The position numbers were made by a program, and so were the translations under genes. Of a DNA stretch of 64,000 bases, positions 13,603 to 26,217 are shown one piece after another (positions within the stretch are counted from its first letter, which is position 1; each line of letters starts with the position of its first letter). The notes below the pieces were generated by a model that was given only the letters and a program-made list of their open reading frames with translations, did not search any database and was not told the DNA's origin. The stretch is from Lucifuga dentata (lineage: Eukaryota > Chordata > Actinopteri > Ophidiiformes > Bythitidae). The stretch spans positions 28,501 through 92,500 of the forward strand of contig VXCM01001412.1 in the NCBI GenBank assembly GCA_014773175.1. The letters run 5' to 3'.

Positions 13603-16600
13603 AATGGTGTCCCACAGAGAATACTACATCAGAGGAATGAGCAGAGAAACCTTTGAAATGCCATTTCAGTCTCTGAAACTTCATCCATCACAAAGTGTTC
13701 AATGAAAAACTTTCACNCCCCCCCCCAGCACTATATATCCTTACATGAACCTTTTTTACTGGAATGTGACAGGACACACATAGATATTAAAGCTTCTCTC
13801 AGCCAAACCTGCTCCATACCAGTATGTCTTCATTAATGTGGGAAACAGTCAAATATCAGGTGTAATTCATAAAGACTTCACTTCTATTTCCAAGACCTGG
13901 AAGTCTGTGGTTCTGTTTTACCATTTTTGATTATAGTCTGAGGAGATAGATTTAATTTCTCTGAAACCTCACCGCATATATTATGGGAGACATGAGCTCT
14001 TTGTGAACATAGATAAATGACTGTCATTACTGTGCAAAAGAGGAAAAATAGAAAAAAAAAAAACCTTTGAGATCATTGGGTTCATAGCAAAGGCATTCTG
14101 AATACAGGCAGGCATTCTGAAAAGATGCTTTATCTACCACCTGGCTCCAGCCCTTTTAGCTTTAAAAAAAAGTCTTAATCTATTGAGGTTTTTTCACCTA
14201 CATGACATATGATAGTGGGTTTCTGCCAATACTGGCAAGTGAAGTTCTTTATTTAGTCTATTGTCACAATACTTCAGTTGTGAGATTTATTGTTTGTGTC
14301 CCTTTTGGTGATCAAAACCACCAAAATTCATTGTTTTGGGCATAAACTGCACCAGTCCAAAAGCAAGTGTTTAGTTTTAGTTCAGTAATTTTATTAGCTA
14401 GTCATGTAGTTGGTGCATTCTAAAGTTTTCTGTTCTCCTTAGAAAACAACAAAAAGGCCATACTGCTTAACATCTGAATTACCTGCATATTATCATTATT
14501 GCATCATTCAACAAGTAAACTGTATATCGCATATCATGTCTTACATAGTCTTACTATGTTTTGTAGATTTCAATCTGCAGTGAAGCCCTTCATACAAGCC
14601 AGATCTCTGCACTGCCTCTAGCTGAGGCAAAGTTCTTTTACTGCAGAAAAATCAGTGTATTCAACAGACTGTCTCAGTCAAGACACTCCAGAATATTCCA
14701 GGAAAGGTGTTCAGTGCAGTGACAGATGAGACTGTGTAAACTGTGACCGTTTTCCTTCTTTCATTCATCAACACAGTGGAATCAACATACAGTCATTCCC
14801 AAATGGTTCATCAGGGAGTCAGCAGAGGACACGAACTTCCAGGAAGGTCCAGTTTAGATGCTGTAAATGCTATCATTCCTAAATTTTATAGTGAACAGTC
14901 TTTTGGTTAGTTTCATTAGTAATTCTATTGCCAGAATCAAGCATAATTTTATTCTTTGTGGTACCATGTGACGTGTTTCCAGATACTGACAGTAATTTCT
15001 AGACAATTCCTGAAAACAGTTGAATTGTATTAACAATAGGTTGAAATAACCTCCATCTACTGGCAGATATTTTTTCATTTGTTATAAGAAAACTAGCGAA
15101 AATGAATTTTTAGGACTAATTAACAAGCAAAATGACTCATTAAGAATTCAAGCGGAAAACAGACAACACCTAACTGAGAAAAGTTCAGTGAAAATATCTT
15201 AAATTACCTTGTTAATGATAACATTGATATAGCACGTGCTTGGCAGTCTCCTCATTTCTAGCACGTCTGATAGAAATGCATCAGATAACAGTCATCAGAT
15301 TCTGTACTTGCCTGAAATAAACCTAAATCAAACTTTGTCTGACATGAATGCATGTGTCACGTCAGATTTGGAGCAGAGAGCAGGGAAAGTATACATATGG
15401 AGTTTTCAACATAATAATCAGTGACTCTTCAGTGTGTCACATAAACACGACATCTTGCTGATGCTCAGCAGTGCAGCACAGCTCCAAATATGGAACCAGA
15501 AATATTGGGGAGCAACCAAAATCTCTAAAAGCTTGCTGTGTGACATTATTTCAGTGTTGTTTATACTGATTCCCCGTTCATTAGTGAGTGCAAACTAATC
15601 TACCAACTGGCTAGTCTTCATTCTGGTCAGGGAACGGCGGTCCAGGAAGAGTTTGGCTCCTGAACAGCAGCTGACTCATGTTGTTTCGTAACGAATTGTT
15701 CACGCTCCTCTTCCGTTTGTCTCACTATGTTCCACTTGTTCGCTAGAGATTTACCTCAGGAGGATTTCCTTCACCAAGAAAAACACATTAAAATGGACAA
15801 TGAAAGTCTGCAAAAGCCTATAAATGTACTTCACATGCATGCAATAGTTGTTTAATTTGTCTTTTCCCTTAAAACCTGACTTGATTTCCAGTACAAACAA
15901 CTGTTAGATGGGTTAAAAACAAATGTAAATAAATAGAAACAAACACACTGATACCATAGATAACTCATTGCTGTGACTTTAGGATAAATCACTGTTGAAT
16001 TCCCTGGAGGTAGCAGATAGACACTAACGACCTTTTCATGACAAATGTTGTTTACTCCCTGATGTCGGAGCTATATTGGCAGACATGTTGGTGAACAGTA
16101 ATTAATGGTGTGCAGCGGCTGCTGGAGAGAAGCGGATCAATCTGAGTGAAGGCAGGACTTCATATTAATGGTGGAAGAGCAAAGGCCAGGCAGGCACTGT
16201 ACGACTTTCAGTGATTGCTGCTAGAATCCACCATCCTTCACAGCTAACACCCCCAATCTGTGCATGCACTCTGCATCATGCTCGATACGCCTGACTGAGG
16301 TACTTACACTGTATGTTAAAACAGAACCTCCGTTTGGCTTTGTCCATTGACAATTCCAATAAACTTTCATTGAAAAACATGGCTGTGTCTGTAATTCATA
16401 ATGTGGAGTGTGGTGATGCATGCTCAAATCAGATGTAAATCCAAGAAGAAAAGGAAATGGAAAGATTAAAAAAGAGAAAACGAAGAAGAAAGTGTTATGT
16501 TGACAACAAAACAATTCTGCTTTGTTGCCAAACTCTGTAATCTGCTCTCTCTTTCTTATGTCCACTTTCTGTCCACAAGCTTTGCTGGTTGCACTATACG

Positions 16601-17937
16601 TTGCGCTGCTCCACTCATATAGGTGCATTCAGGTACCTCTAGCAATAATCAGATAGGCTGTTGGTCAAAATTTCTGAACTGCTAGAAATCCATCTGAGCA
16701 TCTGACAGTCAAATCTTTTCTCGACCCAACAGTAAAACTCGCAGCAGGAGTCCATTTATACAGCATGCTGAACGGCCACAGGTCAGGTGGAAATTAGGTC
16801 TGACTCTAAAATGAGTCGGGCCCAACCAGTTCAGGGTAAAATCAGCCCAAAAAACATATAGTATCTGCTAGGCTTAAGAGGAAAAAAACCAAAAAAACCT
16901 GTGGAGTAAAGAATGAGATTCACGTTGATTCACAGCACATAAGTATATACTATCATGTTATACTGTGTTACTTGTGGGAACATTGTATTGACATTCATTC
17001 ACTAGAGACTCTTCCAAACCATATTCACAACCACTACATGTCAAATTTTGCTTTTTTTTTTTTTAACCTAATCTTAATTCTAATCTCAACACTAAAACTA
17101 ACACTTAACTTTCAAATAAATAGTTAACGTTATGGAGACCAGTTAGTGGTTCCCAAATAGTTGCCAAATACTTCCCAATAGTCCCAACAAATGTGACTGT
17201 GAACAAAATTTGTCCCCACAATGTAATAAAGGGATACCTGGACACACACACACACACACACATTCTGCCTGTACCGCTGTGGTTCTTGTGTGATGACTAT
17301 TTAGCTGCTATCCTTCAGATCTCTTCAGGTTGTTTTTAGAAGCTTGTGGGTGTTGGCCGGTAACAGTTAGCTCTTCCCTGTGTGACCGGATGGTTCCAGC
17401 TCTGTAACTGTGTCCTCACCACCTACACTACACAAAGGTTGATGAGCAATATGCTGCCATCATGGGATTTTATTTTCATGTCCTTGAGCTGAAACCTTTA
17501 ACTGTCCCTTATGTACTGCAGTAGAGAGTGTTTAGGTGTATCATTAATTTGAACCAAACATATGCCATGAATTGATTTACTGAACCCTTGAACATATGCT
17601 GCACCTCCCAAACCATGAAGACTAAAACTATAGATGTGAGGAAAGTCTAAAAAATACAAATTTTAAGTGATTTACAAAAAAAACAAAAAACAAACCCACC
17701 CAAACCAGTCTGAGCAAGAACAGAGAAAAAGAGAGAGAACATGGCCTGAGGCTCCCTCCAATTTTCAGTACTGTGGTTCTCATGTGGATAGTTGAGAAAG
17801 AAACAAAGAGTGCAGCCAATATTGCCAACATCCCAAAACGTTTGATGTATTTAACTATTAACATCCATGTGACGTCATTATTTTCAGCTTCACATACTTT
17901 GGACAAACAGTATTTTTGTGATTTTTATCACCCTTTT

Positions 17938-17940
<3 letters not shown>

Positions 17941-17969
<29 letters not shown>
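17941..17969. repeat. (CT)n microsatellite
   Basis: About 14 CT units in intergenic sequence. Confidence 0.9.
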
Positions 17970-17972
<3 letters not shown>

Positions 17973-19820
17973 TTTTCCACAGAGATCTGTGATTGATGGT
18001 TTGAGCATTTCAGAAGGAGAGTTGTTGAGAGTACAAACATCAGTGTGTTGAGAAATTGAGAAATACACTGCAATGCTGCCGTCTGGGAAGTGAACTAGTT
18101 CTTGTAGTGATTACTAAGGACCCAAAATTCCCAACAAAAAAAACTATGTACATTCTCTCCCTGTTACACCTTCTGCACATTTAGATAGATATAAATTTTA
18201 CTGAGGTCTGTCATTGATGTATGAGATGCACTGTTTTCAGGGAGGCCAAGAAATCTGAGAGGTATGATGTAGAAGATCCCTGTAATATTTAGGGAGACAT
18301 CTGTTCTGATCTTTAACCTCTTGTTCAGTCTGTCTTGTTTGTTTGAAAGTGTTTACTGCTTTTGGAAAATATATAAAAATTATATCAGCTAAGGTTTTTT
18401 TTTTGTTTGTTTGTTTGTTTAGCATCTGATAGACTCATCAGATAGCAGCTGCTTTTTGTATGCTTTGTCCTTCTAAAGTTCATTTTTATAAGAATGTAGA
18501 AATATACAGAGGTCTGAACATTATAATGTGTATTAAGGAGTTTTCCAATTACTATTTGCTAGCCTCAATATTGATGCAATATCACTGAGTCAGTACGTTT
18601 ACATTTTACATGGGCACTATACTCAGATTTTGTCTGTACTGCAATTAAGGCAAAAATACAATTATGATAAAGATAGATATAATTTTATAATTATTATTTA
18701 TAAGAATTTTGTCATTCACTGATTATACATGACTTGTTGCTTAATCTGCCAACAAGACAAAGTACGCCAGGTGAGGCATGCATGCAGAAAATGCTTGTGC
18801 CTAATGTAAGCCAATGGATTTTTTTTTTTTTTTTTTTTTTACATAGTTTGAGTACGCTAACATTAATTTGACTGAAAACTGGAATGACTGGAAAAACTCA
18901 CTTAGCACCTTAATTGGAGTAGAACTGAAGTTTTCATGTGCATGTAAATGTGACTGAGGAATTTTTTTTTACCATCTTGGATTTTGCAGATTAGAGTTTA
19001 ATAATGGAAGTTGTATGCACTCTGTTGCCTCTGTTGTGTTTTCTGTTGTGTTTTTGTCTGAAAAATATTTGCCTCTCTCAAAGACCAAGCGAGGACCGTG
19101 ACAGTGTGACAGTCCTGCACCAGGGCTACATATTGTGGAACTGTGTAATGGATTTTCAAGGGCAGCTAGTAGTACAGATTTCAGACTCTATTCCCTAAAT
19201 TTTCATAATGGCAAAGTGGTTCATTCATCTCTCGGTGATCTAGCTTTAATTCAGATTCCAGATTTTTAATAAAATCGGCCGGGAACAAGAACATACAGAA
19301 ACAGCCAAGATTAGCTTAGCAGGTCATTTCCTGTCATGAAGTGAAGCTGTGGACCTCTTCACATGGTGGGTAATGTCTTTACTTTTTGTTGGAGTTTGTT
19401 AGCTGTGGCATTTTTGTGATTTCACACTCCATATCTCAATTTTTAGGCATGTAAATATAAAGATGGAGGCAGAAGTCAGAGCACTATGACAAACCTGAGT
19501 TCAAAGGAAGAAGATAGTTCTGTTTGGCTGTACGACTTCAAAAGACTGCTGAATGTCAAAGTCAGCATTCCTCAGCTTGCATTCCTAAAAATTATCATCT
19601 GGTATTATTTTAGCACTGTCCAGACAGCTGCCATAAACATGTCAAAGCCATTTGGTGATATACTGTTAAAAAAGGAGCAGGGCTGAGGACTTGGTATGAA
19701 GATGTCATCTCTGTGCTGCTGCATGCTGACCTCCTCTGTCGCGCTGAACCAAGTGATTCCTGCATTTAGTCATTCTTCACACTTCAGCAGCCAATCTTTC
19801 CACACCAATACATCACTTGC

Positions 19821-20205
19821 TTAAAGGACCATACCGGCGGTCATGTATGTTTGAGCTTAATATATTCAATTTTCATGTGTAACATTACTGACAACTCTTT
19901 CCCTAAGGATAAAACCATATTTGCAGCTTTCCTGATATTTTGCAAAATCTCTTAATCTTTCAAAATCAAATATTCAAGCGATACACTCACCTTAAAAATT
20001 GATGTTTCGCCTGCTAGTAGTTACCAGCCTTATGAAGTCACGGTCATTTAAATTTTTCGATAAACGCAGGTCTTCTTGTGGGATTATATTCCCCGGTGGA
20101 GACATACATTCGTTATGTGCTTTTTATTGTGCTTAAATGCTAAAATTACATAACTTTAAAAAAAAAAACCCTGAATACATGTCTTGTTCTTAAACATGAT
20201 AAAAC
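19821..20205 (-). mobile_element. TTAA-flanked palindromic element, copy B (truncated)
   Basis: It starts TTAAAGGACCATACC at 19821 and continues with the reverse complement of the right half of copy A (TTTCCTGATATTTTGCAAAA, CTCACCTTAAAAATTGATG, then CTGAATACATGTCTTGTTC), so it is inserted in the opposite orientation. Similarity is lost at about 20205, where the second terminus should follow. It retains an internal stretch (AAATGACCGTGACTTCAT when read from the complement) that is shortened in copy A. Confidence 0.7.
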
Positions 20206-21118
20206 ATGATAAAATTAATGTGCCATATTTTCCAGAATAGCAGAAAATTTGTACCACAGTCATCATACAGTCACAACAAGCTATGACAGTCTTTTCCACT
20301 TCCAACAGATTGACTCAGCATTTTCCAGATAGAGTTCTGAAATAAAGTATAAACCCATTCTGAACAAGTTATAACAAGAATATAAAAAGGAAGGAAGTGA
20401 AGACAGTCATGAATGATTTCGGTAATGAAATAAACTCCTTTCATTTAAAAAATATAAAGTATGCCTACAGCTGAAACAGCCAGAGGGATATCATCTGAAA
20501 GAAAGTGCAAAATCAATTTTTAGTTTTCTATGAAAGGCTGCAAAACAATATTTGTCATTTCTCTTCTTCAGGCTTTGTGAGTCGAGAAACAACAAAAATA
20601 TATATATTTTTTTTCCACAGTGAAATGTGAACAATTTCTTTATTACCACAAAGAAACTGAATTGAACTGAACTAAACCTGATGTGGAGGCATGGTGCTTT
20701 GTGAATTTTTTCACTGACACCTGCTCACAGCATTTGTAAAATGTGAAAAATCTTAAATATTGTCCAAAACTTGTAGTAAGACATTAGTATAACTTGATCC
20801 AGATGCTGTGAAATCTGGATAAGACTCTAATGATTTGAACTGCAGTCACGTCTTCATATTTTAGAAAATCTCCCTTTTATTCCAGTACTGTATTTGTCCT
20901 GACCTATGCGCTTAGGCAATTGTCTAATTCAGGATTTACATTTCTTTTCCCATTTGTTACTAACAAATAGCTCTTTATAACTGACAGAATAGTTAAGTTG
21001 AGAATAAAAAACACTTACGCACATAACTGTGTCTTTAGATATAGTGCATTGATGTAGTAGTGGAACATGTGGTTTAGCTTAGTGTCTGAAGATGCCAGGA
21101 CACACTGACATGCAGTAA

Positions 21119-21163
<45 letters not shown>
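21119..21163. repeat. (CA)n microsatellite
   Basis: About 22 perfect CA units. Confidence 0.95.
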
Positions 21164-21164
<1 letters not shown>

Positions 21165-24100
21165 CCTGCGGTAGATGGCGAACCAGAATTCCCTATTCAC
21201 GTGAAAACATTTTGCTGTTACTTTGTTTTTCCACAGTTACATGTTTTTAAACGTTCTTTTTTAAAACGATGTCTCCCCTGCGAGACTGACAAAAGCACAG
21301 AATTTCCATTAGAAAGCTTCAGTTGGACTCACTGGTGAACATAGACCTAAATAGCTGATTCACTTATAGGTTAGATGAATTTTGTTAAAGTAATGACAAT
21401 TTCTGACTCAAAACAATTCCAAAGGCAAGTACACAAAAGCAAAAACAACTTTCTTTCTCTCAGTTGCTGTGAACACACACACACACACACACACTTCATG
21501 GCACACACTCAGCTTGATGTTAATATCCTCCACGTTGCACCCTTCAAGCATTTAGTGTGGAAGATATTGTCGTGATGTGGGTGTTGCGGCTGCAGACCAC
21601 CTACGCTGAATTGGCTGCGGTTTACCAACGTGAAAACTAAACACTGCAGCAAATGATAAACAAATGGAACTAATGTAGTTTGTTAAATGAGCCATGCCAA
21701 GAATCAATTTAACACTATTTTAGTGTCTTCATTGTCCCTTAAGGCAAATTATTGTTGCAGCAGGTGCATATACAGTAACGACATGGACTGTAGAATACAT
21801 ACAGCTATAATTTACATAACAGCACATCACATAAAATTACAAAAAATATATTTAAGATCAGTAAGATAACATATAACCTTGTCCCATGTCCATAAAATGC
21901 ACCTTTTATGGGGAATAGCTAATATCAGCTGACAGAGATAAAAGAGTTCATCACCCTGTTTGATCGAACTCTTGGCTGAATCTCCTTCAAGTAGGAAGAA
22001 GCTGAAACTGATGGAGCACCTTTGCCAACACTCTCACTTCAGGAAATGTAAATCCTATGATTTTACCACCTGTTTTCACAATGTTATGCAGTCTGTTTCT
22101 AATAATAACAGGAGCTTCTTTGGATTTTTAATATTAAAATAGTGCTGATATTTTCCCTGTAAACATTTTATAATGAATAGTGGAAGAACAAAAGAACATA
22201 AGCTTAAACCAATGAAACGTATGTTGGAATTGAGAGTTAATCTTTTTATTGAATCTTACAGCTAACCATGGGTTAAATATTAGCTTTATGTCTCATCTTT
22301 CCCAAACCTCTGAATGACATAATATTCTAGCTGGAAAACCTTAATAGAACTATGTAAGCACATTGTTTATAATATGCAAAAATATCTAATATCAGCTCAG
22401 TAAAAAAAAGCCTCTTCTCACACAGCTGTTATTTTGCCCTTTTTTTTTTTTTTTTTTTNTTTTTTTTTTTTTTTTTGACACTGTAAAATCCAACTAAATT
22501 CAACAGTCACATGGAATGTCTTTGCTCCATCAATCAAAATATGATTTAAAGAGGAAGCTGCCATAGGTATAAATATCACAAAGTTAATGAATACCCTGAC
22601 ATGTCCTTACACACAGCGTGATAAAGCAGAACTAAACATCTCCCAGACTACTGCTTATGGTTTTAGGGCTTTAGTTTTTGGAAAATATGCCAAGTGGAGC
22701 ATATTTGGAGTGGTGCCTAAATTACAAATAAATAAAAATAAAACAAAAAACATAAAATGTACAAAATATTGCAAACTAAATGAATAGGGAATTTTTTTTT
22801 TTTTTTAAATCTAACAAAACTTGGACCTAAGCTATTCATGCGTACCTCGTCTTTCCAAGTGACAACAAAGGAAACAGAAACCAAAGAATCATCACTCAAA
22901 ACAACGAAATCCAAAGCTACATTTCAAGTCTGTGGGGCAAAAGATATAAAATCAGTGTTATCAAAAATTGTTCTGTTTCAGAGAAACTGAAGAACTAAAC
23001 AACGCTGTGAGTTTTAAATCCAAAACAAACATTCTGGATGAAATGTGCAGTTTCTGAAAACAGATATGTCATAATTCAGCTGGGTTTCCCAGACTGAGCT
23101 TTAATCCATTTTCATCATCGTCCCATTCAGTTATAATGAAACAAATGTGAAATAAGGATGTCGTTACAAAGCAGAGAGTTTTCACCAGCTGGACCCTGAA
23201 CTGTAGACATTTGAGAAAAAAACTTTGTGATTCCACTTTGATCCTGCATGACTCCTCTGCAGGTCCAACAAAGAGCATCTAGTTTGTGTAGTTCTTATAC
23301 TCATCCCAGCTGTTTGTGCTTCATCATGAAACAGAGACAGAAATAGAGTCAACAAACACAATCTCAGCACCACCGCTGACCTTTCTGCATATTATGATAA
23401 CTGAAGCCTTCAGATGACTTAAAAACATATTTTTTGCTTTCATATTACTTTCAATATGTGTTTTGTGTTATTTTGAGTCGTGTAATGTAGAATGATGTAA
23501 TGTTTAGCATTCACACTGGATTAACTGTACAATTAATAACTGTGCCGATGCTCTTGTTGATGTGTGTAAGGCTTCCAGTTACTTACTTTATACCTCGGTT
23601 TTCTGGATGAGGACTTGGGCACCATTTAGTAGTTCCAGATTTATGGGAGCATGTGTTGAATGATTAGCCGTATGGTATTGTATGTGTGTGTCTGTGTGTG
23701 GGGTGGGTGGTTAGGTGTATACAAGTGTCACCATCTATTTCATTAATAAGATCTCTGCTGAATTGACTAGCAGGCTTTGGTTCTTAAATCTTGCTTTGCT
23801 GCAAACCCACTTTAATTATCACTTCCCTCTTTTATTTCCACTGACAGGACCTTTCATTAATCACCACGTGCAGACGCGCCCTTTAGTTTTATTATCGCAG
23901 ACCTCAGCAAAGCTACAAACGGCATGGCCCATGTGCAGGTGGTGGGTGCTGTCACGGCTCAGGTTGTTCACCATATTGAAATTGCTGATGCCTTTCTGTT
24001 TTTATCCTTCTTCTGAGGGTGGTGATGGAAATGGATTTGAATTTACCTGGAACTGGAATATGGAAGCTAAATTTAAGTAGCACAGAAAATAACTACAATT

Positions 24101-24178
24101 ATTAGTAACCTTTTATGCTTTGTTCTCATGGAAAAGGATGAGCCACAGGTCAAATGCAGCTGAAGACAGTAGGAGTGT

Positions 24179-24208
24179 TCTTCATTCATTCATTCATTCA
24201 TTCATTCA
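24179..24208. repeat. (ATTC)n tetranucleotide repeat
   Basis: About seven tandem ATTC units. Confidence 0.9.
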
Positions 24209-25865
24209 AGAAGATGATGTCTTTGTCCAGGTCATAGCAGGGGTTTAGTTTGGCTCAGGCACTACAGACAGAATTTGAGCTGATTTAGCCCATTAAACTC
24301 TAATATGGAAAACTATAGTTGACTGCTTCTAAGAAAAACAAGAAGATTTATAAGATAAAAGCCAGTCAAGTTTTATGATGCTTAAAATAGCTTGAACAAA
24401 GTGAGTTCTGGAGCCAGTATTAAATAATGTTGCCGTGTGAAAGTTCCAACATAATTCTTGGCAGTTACAGTGAAGGTTAAATAGAAAAGGTAAGAAAAAC
24501 AAATGAATAAGACATTTTTTTGCTGTCCTCTATAAAAACGTCACGCTAACACACATTTCATAGGTTGTTCTGTTTCAGACTGTGGGGAAACATCACTAAT
24601 TATCAGTGTTTGGTGTTTGCATAGTTTTAGCACCAAATGAGCATTATTGCTAAAGGAGAGCATTTATGACAGTTGTGAAATGAAACACATTTGCTAAGAA
24701 CCATGTCTATAGAGGTTTTGCACATGATGTCACTGAGCTTGTCCTTTACACTCCATATTAGCAGGCTAGTGCTAGGCTACCTCCTCTCTGCTAGTTATAT
24801 AGTAATTGGTGAGAAGGAAGTCCATAAAATGTCAGATGTGCAGGAAGGAGTATGTCAGGGGAAACTATATATCTAAAAGAAAGAAATCTTAAAAATAAAG
24901 GGTGCAAGTCACAGACACTGGAAAATAGGTAAACTCTTTTACCTGTTATGAGGTGATCACTACTCACTACACACTCTGTGACCTTTCCAGACTTGGTAAC
25001 CTTCCCTTTAGTCTCCAGCAATTTCTCCTGATGCTCCAGGTCAGCAGATCCATTACGTGACCTGCATCACGTTTGATTTTATGATTATGGCATCACACAG
25101 AATGCAAGTATTCAGCATGAAATTATTTACCACACCAGAACCAGCTAAAAAAAAAAAAAAAAAAAAAAAAGGAAAAACAAAATAGGAAAACATGCTTGTG
25201 TCTGGATAGCCAAAAACCTGTTGTCCCAATCAATGTGATTTTTTTTTCCTTCATACATTTAATGGCACCAATTTCTCCTGCTCTTGTCCTTGCTGGAGCA
25301 CTCTGTGGCATTTTGTGTCTCTTCTGCCTCCCTTCCACCCTCTAAAAACTTAATCATTTACTCCTTACACAGGCCATAAATTTTACAAAACAGACTCATT
25401 GTGTTGGTTTTGCCAGGATGTAGTTACGCTGCTCTAGAAACCATTTTTCAAAGGCGCAGATTTTTTCTCTCTCATGTCATTTCCATTTTTATATGTGAAA
25501 TGATTGCAGACAATATGGTTCTTTGTTGTTCAAGTCCAGTCACTAAATAGCAAAGCATTTTATAAAATAAAACCAGTATAGTGAAAGTGCAAGACACGAT
25601 GGTTATACGAAATAGTGAAAAAAAATAAATGAATACTACACATCACCACTACAGTTGAAATGTGAGTAAATGTTCATGGTGGGAAATGTAGCTTAGGTCT
25701 CTTGATCAGTTTTAACAGATTTGTGGGCAAACAGAAAATCGTTGTGATTTGGTCTAATTTTATAACTGGCCAGATGCTCGAAAGTATCAGTGTAAGGAAC
25801 CAAACAGTAAATATAAGGATAATCAGGATAATCTCATACTGATTTGTTTTTAATTTCTCAGTAGA

Positions 25866-25956
25866 ATCCCTCTTCTCCAGGGACTATATTTCCCAGTGGA
25901 GATATACATTTTCCTCCATTCAGCTTTATGTTGGACTGGTTAAATTAAGTAGCCTT

Positions 25957-25994
<38 letters not shown>

Positions 25995-26217
25995 ACATTT
26001 GGTTCTGTGTGATGGATTACATGTCTCAAGCATGTTTCAAGTCTCTACCAGTTGATACTGGAATGAACTGAAGTCAGTGGCAGTCTGGAAGGTAGGAACA
26101 ACAAATCTAAAATGACGCTGCAGTAGTATGTTTTGGAAAATAGTTGGCAGTGGTAACATGTATGCAGGTTGTATTTATTGGGCTCAAACATGCACAATCA
26201 CTAATATGCTCCTTTAA
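25866..26217 (-). mobile_element. TTAA-flanked palindromic element, copy C (one end only)
   Basis: The right part matches the inverted left half of copy A: GATGGATTAC, TGGAATGAACTGAAGTCAGT, GTCTGGAAGGTAGGA, then GGGCTCAAACATGCA and the terminus CTCCTTTAA at 26217. The distal half and second terminus are missing or too diverged to see. More divergence than copies A or F suggests an older insertion. Confidence 0.65.

Larger units (their letters stand above)
10316..19820. other. intergenic, no gene seen
   Basis: AT-rich sequence with microsatellites at 10.53-10.63, 13.5-13.6, 17.24 and 17.94 kb, homopolymer joins with single Ns (about 11476, 12701, 13350, 13542 and 13717) and a perfect hairpin at 12519-12554. 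The open frames on either strand are low-complexity or lack splice logic and protein resemblance. Confidence 0.55.
20206..25865. other. intergenic, no gene seen
   Basis: Contains (CA)n at 21119-21163 and 21473-21494, an (ATTC)n tract at about 24179-24208, and a poly-T join with an N near 22459. No supported exon or RNA gene was found. Confidence 0.5.

Noticed and set aside
16221..16628. 135-codon minus-strand frame
   Set aside because: No recognisable domain, biased low-complexity segments, no matching exon neighbours; length alone is weak evidence in AT-rich DNA.
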